NCBI GenBank assembly: GCA_963931865.1
Contig: OZ007515.1
Span: 2,035,318-2,099,317 of the forward strand
DNA length: 64,000 nt
Direction of reading: 5' to 3'
DNA from: Axinella damicornis
Lineage: Eukaryota; Porifera; Demospongiae; Axinellida; Axinellidae
Program-made: the position numbers and the translations under genes
Shown here: positions 1 to 12,144 of the stretch, in pieces
How positions within the stretch are numbered: position 1 is the first letter of the stretch
Layout: every line of letters begins with the position of its first letter
The notes under the pieces: generated by a model
Told to the model about the DNA's origin: nothing
Database searches by the model: none
The model's input: only the letters and a program-made list of their open reading frames with translations

Positions 1-77
1 TTTTGAACAAGTCACCAATGTAATTATATCGCAGTGAGTTCACTCCCATGTGTATCTTGTTTACAGCTACAAACACG

Positions 78-3000
78 TCAATGCTTTATTTTATCACTGA
101 CAATGCGGTTTAGTTTGTAATAGACACTCTTGTTAGCCAGCAACTCAGAGTGAGCCCCCAGCTCCGCCACCTTCCCTCCCTTGATCACTGCAATGCAGTC
201 AGCATTGTAGATGGTAGACAGCCTGTGCGCTATTATAATGCTGGTCCGCCCCTCCCTGGCTTTGTCGAGTGCATCCTGCACAATCTTCTCACTCTCCGTG
301 TCCAGGGCAGAGGTGGCCTCATCCAGGAGGAGGATTTTGGGGTCCCTCACCAGAGCACGTGCTATGGCAATGCGCTGTTTCTGACCACCACTCAGCTGAG
401 TACCCTTCGCTCCAACATTGGTGTCATATCCCTAAGAGAAATATGGGACACAATAGAGAGAGTAGCCATGTGTGTACTCACTATGGCAATACTGATTACG
501 ATAACACTATTATAGGGAAATACCTTGGGGAGAGATGTAATTAGGTTGTGAATGTTAGCTGCCTTGGCTGCTTCAATTACTTCCTCATCGGAAACCTCCC
601 TGAAGTTGGCTCCATACCGAATGTTGTCAGCAATACTGGCATCGAAGAGCACTGGTTCCTGGGATACCATGCTTATCTTTGAACGCAGCCAACGGATGTT
701 GAGGTCCTTCAAGTCAGTTCCATCCAGCAACAGGCCCCCGCCCAAGGGATCATAGAACCTCTCAATCAGTGACACTATGGTGCTCTTGCCACAGCCACTG
801 GGGCCCACCAGAGCTAGTGTCTGTCCTGAAGATACTGAGAGGTCCAGTCCTCGCAGCACCATTGAATTTCGAGTTGGGTAGGCAAAGCGGACACCTCTTA
901 CAGCAATCTTTCCTTGAACATTCTCCTACATGTTTGAAGTATAAAATTTGTGATGGGCAGTAGCACCGGTACAAGCATATGCCTGATAACTTAAACCTAC
1001 CAATTTGTTCCCATCTTCAGATAATCCATCAATGTTTGTTTCACAGTCGAGGAGTGTGAATATTCTGTTAGCAGCCTGCTTGGCTTCAGCATAATTTGGG
1101 GCAAATGCACCGACCTGACCTGCAGCGATTCCTCCCAGAATGACAGCAACAAACACCCTAAACACATCTTGAAAGTCATCGTACAGTATACTGTTCCGAT
1201 CTTGGGTGACAAGAAATGCACCAAAGCGGAACACAGCAGCATACACCCAGTAGGTGATGCACTGGGCAATTGCATACGTCAGTCCTTGGATCCATGTGTT
1301 TCGAAGAGCACGTCTGATGGTGATATGTGTGAGAGGGTGTGTATAGTATACGCATGTGTTGGAATGGCCCGTGGTATGTTAAGTCCAAAATATGCAACGT
1401 TGACAATTCCTTACTTTTTGACAATCTTTGTATTTCTCTCATATTCACGAAACATTCTCTCCTCTAAGCCATACCCAGCAACAGTTTGGATGTTGTCAAT
1501 GGAATCCACGGTAATCTGAGCAGGGTAAAGATGCCTCTAGCTGACATATATTGATACTACTGCATTTGACAATACTTTTGTTTTGAGCAACTCACGTACC
1601 TTCCCTGCCATTTCTGCAGCCTTCTTGCTCTTCTCATTGAGCGCAGATATGCCCTTGACTGTCAGAATCCCAGCCACAAATATAACCGGTATCATTGCAA
1701 ACAACAGAAATGTCACCAGCCAGGAGTAGATGAAAGCAATAAGCACAGCCAGGAGGATACCAATGAAGCTCTCGAATAAAACACCCAGTCGAGTCCCAGT
1801 TGCCTGTAATGTGTATGTGAATGCACCAGGGAAGATTAGGCACATCCTGAAATGTGGGGAATTGCCCAAAATTGTGTGTAAAAATGCATTAAAAATCACA
1901 GACCCCCTTCGAAAAAAATATACCTCAAATCCAAGTTGGTGTGCATCCCCCAAAGTATTGAGTCCTTGCAAAAGGAGGTTTTGGCAGTGTTTTTTTTTTC
2001 AAGATTTGTACATGTACGCAATGTTCGATTTTTATAATATGTGTGTCATTTGAGAATAACTGCCGATAGAACATATAATTATCTGCAGAGTTGTGACTCA
2101 CCCCCTGCACAAGCCTGGCATCCTCAGCTAGTCTAGCGGTGAGTGCTCCAGTTGAATTCCTCTCCTCATCATGCCAGCCCATCTCCTGTCTCAGCATAGC
2201 TTTGAAGGACCTTGAGCGAAGACGTGTGGTCAGCCTCCCACCAGAGATACTAAAACACACAGTCTATAGGAACAATATAAAGTGCATACGACAAGGAAAT
2301 TAATACATTTTTAATAGAAATACTAATTTTAGATATGCATGCTGACATGCTCATGAGTGTATGGGTTTCTGTGTATTTACTTGGGCACAAGGATATCAGG
2401 TTATGTCCAAACACCATCCAAAAGTGGGATTATGATCCTGTCTACGACTGTGGACTGTTTTCATGCCTTATTTACAATGCAGTTTTGGATAGCTATCATC
2501 ACCAGGTCCCTCAGTTTGCAAGGGAGGGTGGGGTCGATCAAACTTGGGGGTAAAAAATATCTGGTTGAATAAATGATCACGATAATGCTAACATGGCGTG
2601 CTAACCTGCATGAATATACCACTGCCAGCAACAAGTCCTATCACCATATACAGACCAGCCCAGAGATTCACTTCATTCAGAACCTGCTCAGGAGGTAGGG
2701 AAAACGTTCTAATGATTTCACCAAACAGGATTCCCACGATTGGCCACAAAGAACCAGCGAAGGCCGCACCAATCAATCCCAAGATGATGATCCACCACTC
2801 CTTGGCATTGAGCCTGAGCACTCGGTGCAGAGGTACCGCAGGGATATCCTTGTCTTCCTGCCTCTGCCTCTCTGCATTGAGACGCAGAAACAGGTCTGAG
2901 CTTGATGGTACACTCTGAAGACTCCAGTTGGAGACACGATGCTGACGGGAAGCTCTTGATATCGATGTGAGTGATACAGAAGAGGTTTGTTTGCGCAGCG

Positions 3001-6000
3001 ACTTGCGCCTGCGGCTCCCATGAGATTGTGTAGTTGATCTGATTGAAGTAGCGGAGGTTTGTTTGTGCAGTGACTTGCGCCTTGAACTCCCATGTTCAGT
3101 CCGGTGAGTACTCCTCCTGTTGTGAGAAGGTAATTCCTGAATGTCATCAAGCAGTGATTTGCACCTTGAACTCCCACGTTCAGTCCGGTGAATGCTCCTC
3201 CTGTTATGAGCAGGTAATTCCTGAATGTCATCAACTTCAGCCTCTGCACCACACACCTAGAGTGAAAGAATGAACAAACTAGGATACAGATCGAACAGAG
3301 TTGCAAGCATACTGTACCTGTGTGGTAACAAGTTCGTAGTACAGCCCTTTTCTTGCCATCAGTTCATTGTGTGTGCCCAGTTCCTCGACACAGCCGTCCC
3401 TGATGGATGCAATCACATCAGCACTCTGAATGGTGCACAATCTGTGAGCTATCACAATGGTGGTTCTGCCCCTCTTGGCCCGTTCCAAAGCAGAATGCAC
3501 AACTGCTTCACTCCGTGCATCTAAAGCTGAGGTGGCCTCATCCAGGATAAGAATTTCAGGGTCCCTCACCAGAGCACGGGTAATGGCAATGCGCTGCTTC
3601 TGACCTCCACTCAACTGGGTGCCCCTCTCCCCTACCAGGGTGTTGTAGCCATCAGGAAGTGCCGATATGAAGTCATGAGCATTAGCATTCCTCGCAGCAT
3701 CCTCAATCTCCCTCATTGTGACGCCCTCCTTCCCGTAGCGAATGTTTTCAGCTATCGTGGTATCAAAGAGGACTGGTTCCTGACTGACAATACCGATGTG
3801 GCTACGTAACCACTTGAGATTCAGGGAGCGAATATTGTGTCCTCCCACAAAGACCTGAGAGACGGTGAATCATAAATTCCAACATAAACATATATGTAGC
3901 TATTGAATTTTTTTTGCAGCTGGTTGTCATTAACATACATGCACAGTGAAGAGTAGCCAGGTACGGTAATTCAGCTTCAAACTGCACACACACACATATA
4001 TGCAGGTGTGCCTTACATGACCCTAACTGCACCCACTCATTAATAGCCGACTTCTAATCAAGAAGCTAGCTGAATTCATCCTGGCTACAATCTCCTAACA
4101 GCCTTGTGTGTTGGAAATGGAGGCTCTGCAAGGTGAGAGCACTGTTTCTAAGACATATTGAGCTAGTGCCAAGGGAAAGCATTGTATAGTGTAGCCATGT
4201 GCTATCAACCCAAAGGGTGAGCCCAGCCACCTCCTCTGTCCCACCTTTCACTTTCCGCTGGTACATGCAGAGCCTATCTCCCAAGTACATTAGGGATGGT
4301 GGATTATAGTCTCGTGATGAGTACACAAACGGTAACCATAACAACATAAGAGACTGTTCACAGCACACTATTGAATTATCATTTCCTGTTAAGCTTCCTC
4401 TTTCCTCTTCTTAATTTTGGGCGATCAGTTCCTCTTGTCTCGAAACCTTTCATAGAGATGAGGAACCTTGCCTTTATTGTGTGCATGACTTCTGTAGTTG
4501 AACAGTCTCTTATGTTGTTGTCACATCTCAAACAGCAACCAGAATGTTCAGATTAGAAGTTTGTTTTTTGTTGTCTTGTCAACAGGAGTTAAATGCGTAA
4601 AGTACCTCTCCGCTATCCACATCATAGAATCTCTGTAACAGCTGAATCACGGTACTCTTGCCACACCCACTTGGGCCCACCAGAGCAATGGTCTGCCCAA
4701 CCTTGATACTCAGGGAGAAGTCCTCCAGTACCTGAAATGTTATGGATGCACTAAAACTTTGTCAACAAAAGCTTATACAGGCTGGTTACCTGCTCTTCTC
4801 TTCTTGTTGGATAGGAGAAACTGACATTGTTGAATTCGATGGTACTGTCAAAGTTGGTTGGTGTTAGTCCCTCTCTTGAGTGTGCGTCAATCAAAGGTTT
4901 CTGAGTTGAATTGATGGGAGAGGGAAATACACCCTGAACCCATACCCATTCCATAAGCATGGGAATCTAAAGTCTCACCCTTTCTATAATGCCGAAAATG
5001 TTGCCTGCAACAGCAGCAGCTGTCTGTACATACTCCAGATGAGGGGCAGCTCGTTTCAGTGCATAAGTTCCAAATGTTGCTGTAAAGAACACCTGTAAAT
5101 GTGGGGCATTGAATTGGGACCTCCATTATGTGACAGCTGTCATGCATGTGCATGGCTAGTGGGTAATGAAAAGGATGTCTCACAGTAAGAATGGCTCCAG
5201 GCTGTGCTATTCCTTGTGAGATCAGATACCCTCCAAACCTAGAGCAAAACAATGATTATAGTGTGTAATGATTGTAATGATTATAGATTATAGCACAGTA
5301 TGATTACGATAATGATTGTGGTAGAACCCTCAATTAGCATTACATTACTTGGCTTCCTTTTCATATTTAACATGTGTGGCTATGTGCCTACACTTACCAG
5401 AAAGTCGTGCCAGCAAAACAGACCACTATGGAAAGAGCAAAGCCTGTGCTAAATCCCACTGCAAATCCTCTTTTAGCACCAAAGTGTCTCGCCTGCTTCA
5501 ACTTCTGGTCATATCTACAGAGGATAAATTAATGTGAGCAACTTATGAAGAGTACATATGCCACATCCTTCTGATAGACCTTGATTTCCCACTCCGTGAA
5601 AATGGGTCTGGTGAAAATAGGACATTATGTTTGCTTGGCCCTACGATGCGGATGTCTGGAAATGTTGGATGACCAATCATGCACAGCAAAGCTGGAGCAA
5701 TAAATTACTTTGCAGTTCATATCATGCATGGTAGCTATAGACACAGCCTGCAAGCTAGACAAAGACCATGGTGCCTTTCTCATCACTTTTTCTCCAACTA
5801 ATAAAATATCGCTCACAGTTTTACTAAACACGTTGTCATGGTCACAGCCTTCAAAGTTGGGCAACATGTCCTATCGTCACCAGACACTTGTTTGTGTGGA
5901 GTGGGCGATTGGGATCTGGGAATAAAGTTTGCCATCCGTAGTTAGGCTGGGTTTCTCAGCAATAAGAAAATGACAGTACTGAATGGCCCAATAGGATGCA

Positions 6001-8853
6001 GGAAATTAAACTTCCTGTTACAATAAAGGAAGGAACCCAACAATGCAGTGTTGTTTCAAAGTTCAGTGGTTTCTGCATCATCAGGAATTAGGTGTAGCTA
6101 TTCTACCCACTTCTATTTACCAGGAAAGTAGCCATATAGAAACAGTAGTGCAATTGATACACATGATAGTGGCTATATGTTTACTTGCGGAAGCCTTTGA
6201 TTCAGACACTCTGTGGCTGCATGCATGCTGAGCAGCATGGGAATTCCTGAGGTTCAATGGCTGCAAGAGCATGCACAGCTGAGACTGACAGGCTTGCCTC
6301 AAAGCTCAGTTCCTTCCAGGCTTGAAACTGATATAATATTGTAGGATTTCCATAGAGTAATGCAGTCCAATATTGGAACATGTATTCTTAACACAGCACA
6401 GAAGGTAAAGCAACCATAGAGGCTCAAAGGCTGGCAATTATGTATCCTACTTCGGGGTTATCACTGTTGCTTAGCTACGAGAACTAAACAACATACTAGC
6501 TATACCTGATCATCTAGTGTACTGTCTTTAGTGGTACATTTGTTATCTAAGGATCGAGGCATGCATGCAGTCTGCGGTTTTGTATATGACTGATGAGAAT
6601 ATTTGCTACCGTTATCGTACATGCAGCAGTAGTGGAGCGCCTCATAGCCCCTCATACTTGAAACAGTTGTGACCTTTAGGCACAACTACAAATAATGCAT
6701 ATTCACAGCCAAGCAAAAATGTTGAAAACAATAGCTGAACTAGCAGGTATTAGTATCTCTCTCACCAAGAAGGTTAGCATTATCCCTCACCGTTTGGCTT
6801 CCTTGTACTCTCCCCCGAAGGCAACCACAGTTTTGATGGATGAGAGTACCTCCTCTGCCACGGCTCCTGCTGACACATACTCCTCCTGCTCCCGACTAGC
6901 AAAGGCAGTACTAATCTGGGGGTTATTATATCCCGTTTTCAAAATGTTATCAAAACCCGGCACAATAATATATTATCTACATGCACAGTTGTGCATCTCA
7001 TAATTTAAGCCATGCACGCCACGCTTGTATTACACCCTGAGGACATGTAATTCTTATGCAATATATAACACGGCATGTGCCTGTCACATGCAGAGCAGAT
7101 GACATAAGCATGCAGTATACTCCAATCATAGTAATTATATTCACAACACCTTATCGTAGCTATATATAGCAGTCAGTCATGCCGGGTCTATATATACATC
7201 GCTTACCATGGCTGTATGCATTTGTATATAAAGCTCTGCATGTATACCTTTATGTGAAAGCTAAGGATGAAGTTTGCGATCCTGGTGCATGATGTGTACA
7301 TGTAGTGTATTCGGACAGTGCCTTATACGTATCATAAACATCTTCACCCTCGGGCTAGTGCCCAGGAGACTTGGAATTGAGCATAACACACTCGCATGTT
7401 GATTATATTGCTATTGGGTTATATACTACTAACCTTCGCAGCTGCAATCCCAGAAATAGCTACCACAGGAACAATTCCCAGCAAGAGAAGTGTAAGCCTC
7501 CACTCTCTGATGAATGCAACTATAAACCCCCCCAAAAAGACTGCACTCCACTGGATGAAGAAGGAAAGCTCGTCTCCTATTCCATCGTGAATGCTCCCTA
7601 TATCTCTGCAATGTGTGTGTGGTAGAGAAACTGAAGTCAACAGTATACATTCAAAAACATTGAAACAGAAAATCACTGGGTTCAAACTGCATGGACTTCA
7701 GAAACACCTATAGTATTAAAGCCCCCATATAAATTCTTATGGGCTTAAGGGAGCTCATGACGGCTTTTGCAGTCATTGGTTGGTAAAGAGTTAAAAGTTT
7801 GTTTGCATGATAAACTCCATGTGTACCCCCCCCCCCCCAGCTGCCACTAAATATAGCAGTTGGACAGCAACCGCTATTATTGGCCGGGGTTCAGGTTTAA
7901 TTAGCTCACTCGGTCAATCTGCTGGAAAGCTCTCCGCTGGGGTTGGTATCAAACCATCCAACATTCTGCCGCAGAATTGCTTGAAAGAGGAGCAGTCTGA
8001 TCTTGTGCACTTGATGCTCACAGGATCTCTGGAAGAATAAAATCTGGAAATAGCTTGCAATGAAGGCTCCCACTCCTATACCGATGAAGGTATATGTTTG
8101 TGTATTGATCATCCTCAAGAACGCATCATTGTCCAGGCAGTCAGCTGTACTGCTATAGCACAAGTGGAGGATGTCTTCAAAAGTGGCGCCAAAAGCAGCT
8201 GCACTGCAGTTGACGGTGCCAATCATTATATTCTCCGCCAAAACTTCAAAGGCAGTGTCAAAGGTGATGTTCAAAAGAAGACTCACACATTCCACTGTGC
8301 TATTGCTTTCTGGATTGGCTATGGTAGCCGAGACTTCCTGGTTGATGAATGTACCAGCCAGGTCTCCAAACACTAGCATCAGTGCAGGAACAGCCGCACC
8401 GTTAGCAATTGCCATAACAGCTCCAAGGAGTATCAGAAGGTAGTCAGATGGTGTAGCATAGCGAAACTGTAGATTGGGAAGATTATAGTAGCTACAAGGA
8501 TAAGATGCCAAGTCATGAAGCAATTAGGTACCTACGTACCAGTTGGATGAAACTGACTGCATTGTATTTCTCATTCTTTACTTCGGAATTTTCATCCTCA
8601 TGAGATGTCTTGCTGCAGGGGAATGAAGACTTTCATTCTCTGGCTATGTGCATGTATAGTCTCAGCCAGTGAAGGATATATATGCAGGAGTCATACATTT
8701 TATACAGCAGATTTCTTACATTTCTTGATTTAATTCAGGTGTAGCATTGCTGATATTAATGCTCTGTTCTCTTCCATTCACGCTGTCTGAGTCGGGAGTA
8801 TCGCCGCAGTCTGAGAAACACACCTCAACCTGCTGAACCTCCTCATCAGGCAT
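78..8853 (-). CDS. ABCB-family full transporter (P-glycoprotein-like), copy A, 18 coding exons
   Basis: ATP-driven efflux pump of the MDR/ABCB1 type, expected in the plasma membrane. Exons, 5' to 3': 8853-8720, 8612-8540, 8466-7910, 7605-7434, 6915-6791, 5514-5398, 5238-5184, 5092-4979, 4900-4790, 4731-4606, 3854-3318, 3256-2606, 2263-2102, 1803-1600, 1515-1415, 1313-1001, 925-524, 431-78. All introns are GT-AG and the sum is 4308 nt (1435 aa). Layout is TMD1, NBD1 (about residues 450-707), linker (708 to about 845), TMD2, NBD2 (1185-1435). Both NBDs keep Walker A (GPSGCGKST), signature LSGGQKQR, Walker B (ILxLDEAT) and the H-loop (IAHRL), so the pump looks catalytically intact. The linker is long and holds tandem RRKS-type repeats. 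The chosen ATG lies immediately after a splice acceptor, implying an upstream 5'UTR exon. A paralogue with the same exon plan lies at 23885-35094. Substrate cannot be inferred; ABCB1/4/11 orthology is unresolved. Confidence 0.93.
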
Positions 8854-9164
8854 CTGAAGTTGATAATAGTTTCAACTCACACGTTGTTGATGCATGCAGC
8901 TGTCTACATACAACTTGGCTTCAGAGTAAGTCTAGTCAGTATAGGTGTAGGCATGCTTCTTACCTCTCCTCTCTGTGTATTCAAAGAGCTTTGTTCTGCT
9001 TACAAATAATAGAACACCACATGTGCAATCACATTTTATGCAGAGCAAATTGAGTTAGCAAATTGGAGGAACTACATTCTTCCTTCCTGTGTGTCATAGA
9101 CTTGATGTGGTTTCTATGCACGTCATTATTAGGAATAAGTGTAATATGATCAGTCGTAGTGTTA
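8854..9164. other. 5' flank of ABCB-A, no gene seen
   Basis: This AT-rich stretch lies upstream of the ABCB-A start codon. It begins with a CTTCAG splice-acceptor-like sequence on the minus strand, so the 5'UTR exon and promoter probably lie in or beyond it. I see no ORF or RNA gene. Confidence 0.4.
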
Positions 9165-9169
9165 CATAC

Positions 9170-10617
9170 TTAATTACTAGGAGAATGCAGGGCATTGTGG
9201 GGCTCGCCTGACAAACTGACGTACTGCTTGGCCCGGGCAGCGCGGCGCAGCTAATAAGGGAAGCTGGGGGTGGGGCCTGCGATGTAGCCAACAGTCGTTC
9301 ATCATTGACGTCGAATAAGGTGCAGAGATCTCCCTATGTCCACAACCCCATAGGTCTGTAGCAGATGCCGTACACCACTGGCCCAGGATGTTTGCAATTG
9401 CTTGGATACTGTTAGGGCTTCCTTTACCAAGCTAGGCACTTCTCCATGCAATCTATTCCAGAACTTCATGACACGATACTGTGTTCTAATCCAGAGTGGG
9501 AGTCGTCCAGTCTCTCCATACACTGCATTGTTTGTTGCCGTGAAAGGCAGCCCCAGTATTTTCTTACAATATTTGAGCACTGTCCTTTCCATTATAAGGA
9601 ATTCTCTCAGACCCCAGATTTCACTTCCATATTCCAATACCGGTTGCACCAGTGCAGTAAACAGTGAGCGTAGAGTGTCACACAAAAACCCTCCACATTC
9701 CCTAGACATAACAAATTCAATGCACTCTTGCTCAACGCCTCAGTGGCTTCATTGAACATTCCGTTCTGGTGAAAGATGATTCCCAAGTACCGATATGATG
9801 TAACTTGTTCTAGAGGGTTGCCATTGTAGTACCAGGTCGCAGATGTTTTCCCTACTTGTCCAAATACTAGAATCTTTGTTTTCTTCATGTTAACTGTAAG
9901 TTCCCATTTCTCACAGTACATGTGGAGCACATTCAGTGCAGACTGTAGTTTCTCTGGGGTATCGGCCAGTAGAGCCAGGTTGTCTGCAAACATTAGTCCT
10001 GGTACCTGTCTGCTTTCAAGCCTTGGACCATGGTCTTGCTGGTGCAATTCTCTCATCAAATCAGCTGTGTATAACGTAAACAGGATTGGGCTTAAGGGGC
10101 AGCCTTGCCTAACTCCTTTATTACATGTGAAGGCCTCCGTAGTTCCATGACTTAGCAGCACCCGTGCATCTGCTTTCGAGTATGCACCTCTAAGGAAGAG
10201 CAGTACTTTAGTGCTCATTCCTAGGGAGTGCAGTTCCTTCCACAATAGATTGTGAGTCACTGAATCAAATGCCTTTTGGAAGTCTACAAAGCAACAATAT
10301 AACTTCCTCTTTTTACCCTTATAGTTTTCCATCAGAGTATTCATGATGAACATTGCATCTGTTGTTCGCCTTCCCGCTCGAAAGCCAAATTGTTCTTCTG
10401 GGAGGATTCCTAAATCCTCAGCCCTGGTGCTGATCCTTGTTGCTAGTACAGTGAAGAGAATCTTTGACATTACAGGCAATAATGTTATTCCCCTGTAGTT
10501 ATTTGCATCTCTGTGATCTCCCGACTTAGGCACTGGAACAATTGCCCCCTTGCACCATTGGAGTGGGATGCTGCCATGATCTAGACACTTATTCCACAGT
10601 TCCACCAGCACTGTCAA
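9170..10617 (-). pseudogene. 5'-truncated, inactivated non-LTR retrotransposon (LINE) reverse transcriptase
   Basis: The minus strand encodes a LINE-type reverse transcriptase from 10617 to about 9720, continuing in another frame to 9302. Recognisable blocks are YRGITLLPVMSKI, the palm block DFQKAFDSV, GVRQGCPLSPILF, and a metal-binding box that reads FADN instead of FADD. The downstream frame carries the thumb/C-terminal block (QPVLEYGSEIWGL). A frameshift near 9720, the missing endonuclease and the D-to-N change all say it is dead. The 3' tail runs to about 9170 and ends ...GCATTCTCCTAG. The same tail recurs alone at 46155-46192. Clade is CR1/RTE-like by feel only. Confidence 0.85.
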
Positions 10618-10725
10618 GTACGGTCATAAGCTAAATCGGACAGACACCAACTGGACGGACAGACATCCTGAAGAGCACGACTATGTGGGGCTCGCTCAGG
10701 CTCACCCCAATAACTTGCATGAAAT
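10614..10725 (-). repeat. Dispersed repeat shared with 43010-43115
   Basis: About 100 bp abutting the truncated 5' edge of the LINE. Read on the minus strand it has GAGCCTGAGCGAGCCCCACA, then TCGTGCTCTTCAGGATGTC, tandem GTCCGTCC and a CTTATGACCGTA end. The same blocks in the same order occur on the plus strand at 43010-43115. Shorter pieces of the GGGGCTCGCTCAGGCTC edge occur near 28816 and 59252. It is probably the terminus of a larger mobile element. Confidence 0.6.
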
Positions 10726-11400
10726 TGACATTTGATTACGTATGACGACCAACTACACTGTGTTCCAACAACTGTAGTCAACTGCAATTGCCTATTATAC
10801 AATTATACAACATCACCGATGCACATCATTGTATGCTGCAGGACACTGCAGGATGTCTTACTGAGGTTTTGGTGTAGGTTGATAGCCAGTGTCATCATAG
10901 CATGCTTCCTGAAACATCAAACTATAATCCAGCTATACTTGTTTCAGCTTATATGATGTAGTAGTGTAGTTATCACAGTAAAAGGTACTGCTTTGATTGT
11001 CCGGCCGTTAGACCTTAATTAACTGGTGGAACATTATTATTTTTCGTACAAGACAGATACTATACTGTTGCTCTATCTTTCCCAGAAATGTGGGGTGTTG
11101 AAACTTGCATAGTTATCACTAGAATTAAGCAATACACAGGCCAGGGCAGTGAGAGCCGGACTCAATACAGTAGGACCCCAGTTGCTTACAATCTAGTGGA
11201 GAGGGTACGCCAAAAACTGAGTATTGATTGATAGTCATGCATTAATTGGCTGAGCCAGTTATGGTTTTACAACGAGCTCCAGTTAATAATAAATTGGTGA
11301 ATATAATCATGTTGACTGTTACATGTAGGAGGCTCAGCTAGGGGAGCAACAAAGAACAAAGGTGGAAAAAGCTTACACAGAGAAAAAGGAGTGAGAAAGG
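10726..11400. other. Intergenic DNA, nothing recognised
   Basis: AT-rich, no convincing ORF, RNA gene or tandem repeat between the LINE-associated repeat and the dispersed element at 11410. Confidence 0.4.
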
Positions 11401-11409
11401 AAAGAAAAA

Positions 11410-11680
11410 AGAACAACCTAGCAACCTCCCATCCGACAGGTCATCAGACACATCGAAATATGGCATGACTGGGATGGCACATTCGTCTGCAGCCTAGGGT
11501 CTGAATGTTGCCTCCCCAATAATTGAGTACAAGTCTGGGCCACTCCGTACGTACTGATTCTCGACTCCCAGCCTAGCACCAGGACGCCGGTTCCCTCACT
11601 CACCGAAACTAAGGATGTTCTGGGCAAAACAGGTTGGCCTCCTGTGATCCTCGACCTTCCCGCCAAAACTTTGTTCAAAT
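11410..11680. repeat. Dispersed element, copy 1 (centre inverted relative to copy at 54150)
   Basis: Begins CCTAGCAACCTCCCATCC and ends CTTCCCGCCAAAACTTTG. The central 190 bp (for example GGTCTGAATG, CCTCCCCAATAA, AGTCTGGGCCACTCCGTAC, CGCCGGTTCCC, GGCCTCCTGTGAT) aligns in the same orientation with 54170-54355, but both flanks align as reverse complements of the flanks there. The centre also has a short 5S-rRNA-like stretch (CACCGAARCTAA), too weak to call a 5S-derived SINE. Confidence 0.65.
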
Positions 11681-11689
11681 TCAGTGTTG

Positions 11690-12144
11690 AAGCCCCTGAC
11701 TTCTGCCCAAACTTAATTTAATCCCAGCCTGCTGAAGGGGGGGGGGGGGGGGGTGCAACCATGGATGGTGCAAGTGCTCCCCTCATTCCAAGACTGGTTG
11801 ACAAATGGGCTTCCATCCTATTAGTATTCATTTACACAGCAAATCATTCTCATGTGTGTACGTCAAAAGTGCATGATGGCATCATCCCTGGTGTATGTCC
11901 TTCACCTACATTGTACTTTGTAAGTACTTGTACTGTGTTAATTCCTCCCAATCAACAGTTACTCTAAATACATATCACAACTCAGTCACAAAAGCATGCT
12001 ATACACATTAACCATATTAGGGATGCTCAATCTTCCACACTCTAGCAGTGTGTGCAGTAAGTACGAAAAGTCGGGAGTGGACAAAAGGCATACATCAACA
12101 ACTTGTTCTAACTAAAAGAGAGGGGTGGCAAGTGTTTTTTCTTT
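11690..12144. other. 3' flank of the Kelch-b561 gene
   Basis: Contains an 18-bp G run at about 11738-11755 and no convincing ORF. It is the presumed 3'UTR/terminator region of the gene ending at 12145. Confidence 0.4.

Noticed and set aside
150..515. Plus-strand ORFs opposite the ABCB-A last exons
   Set aside because: They are antisense shadows of conserved NBD codons and carry no features of their own.
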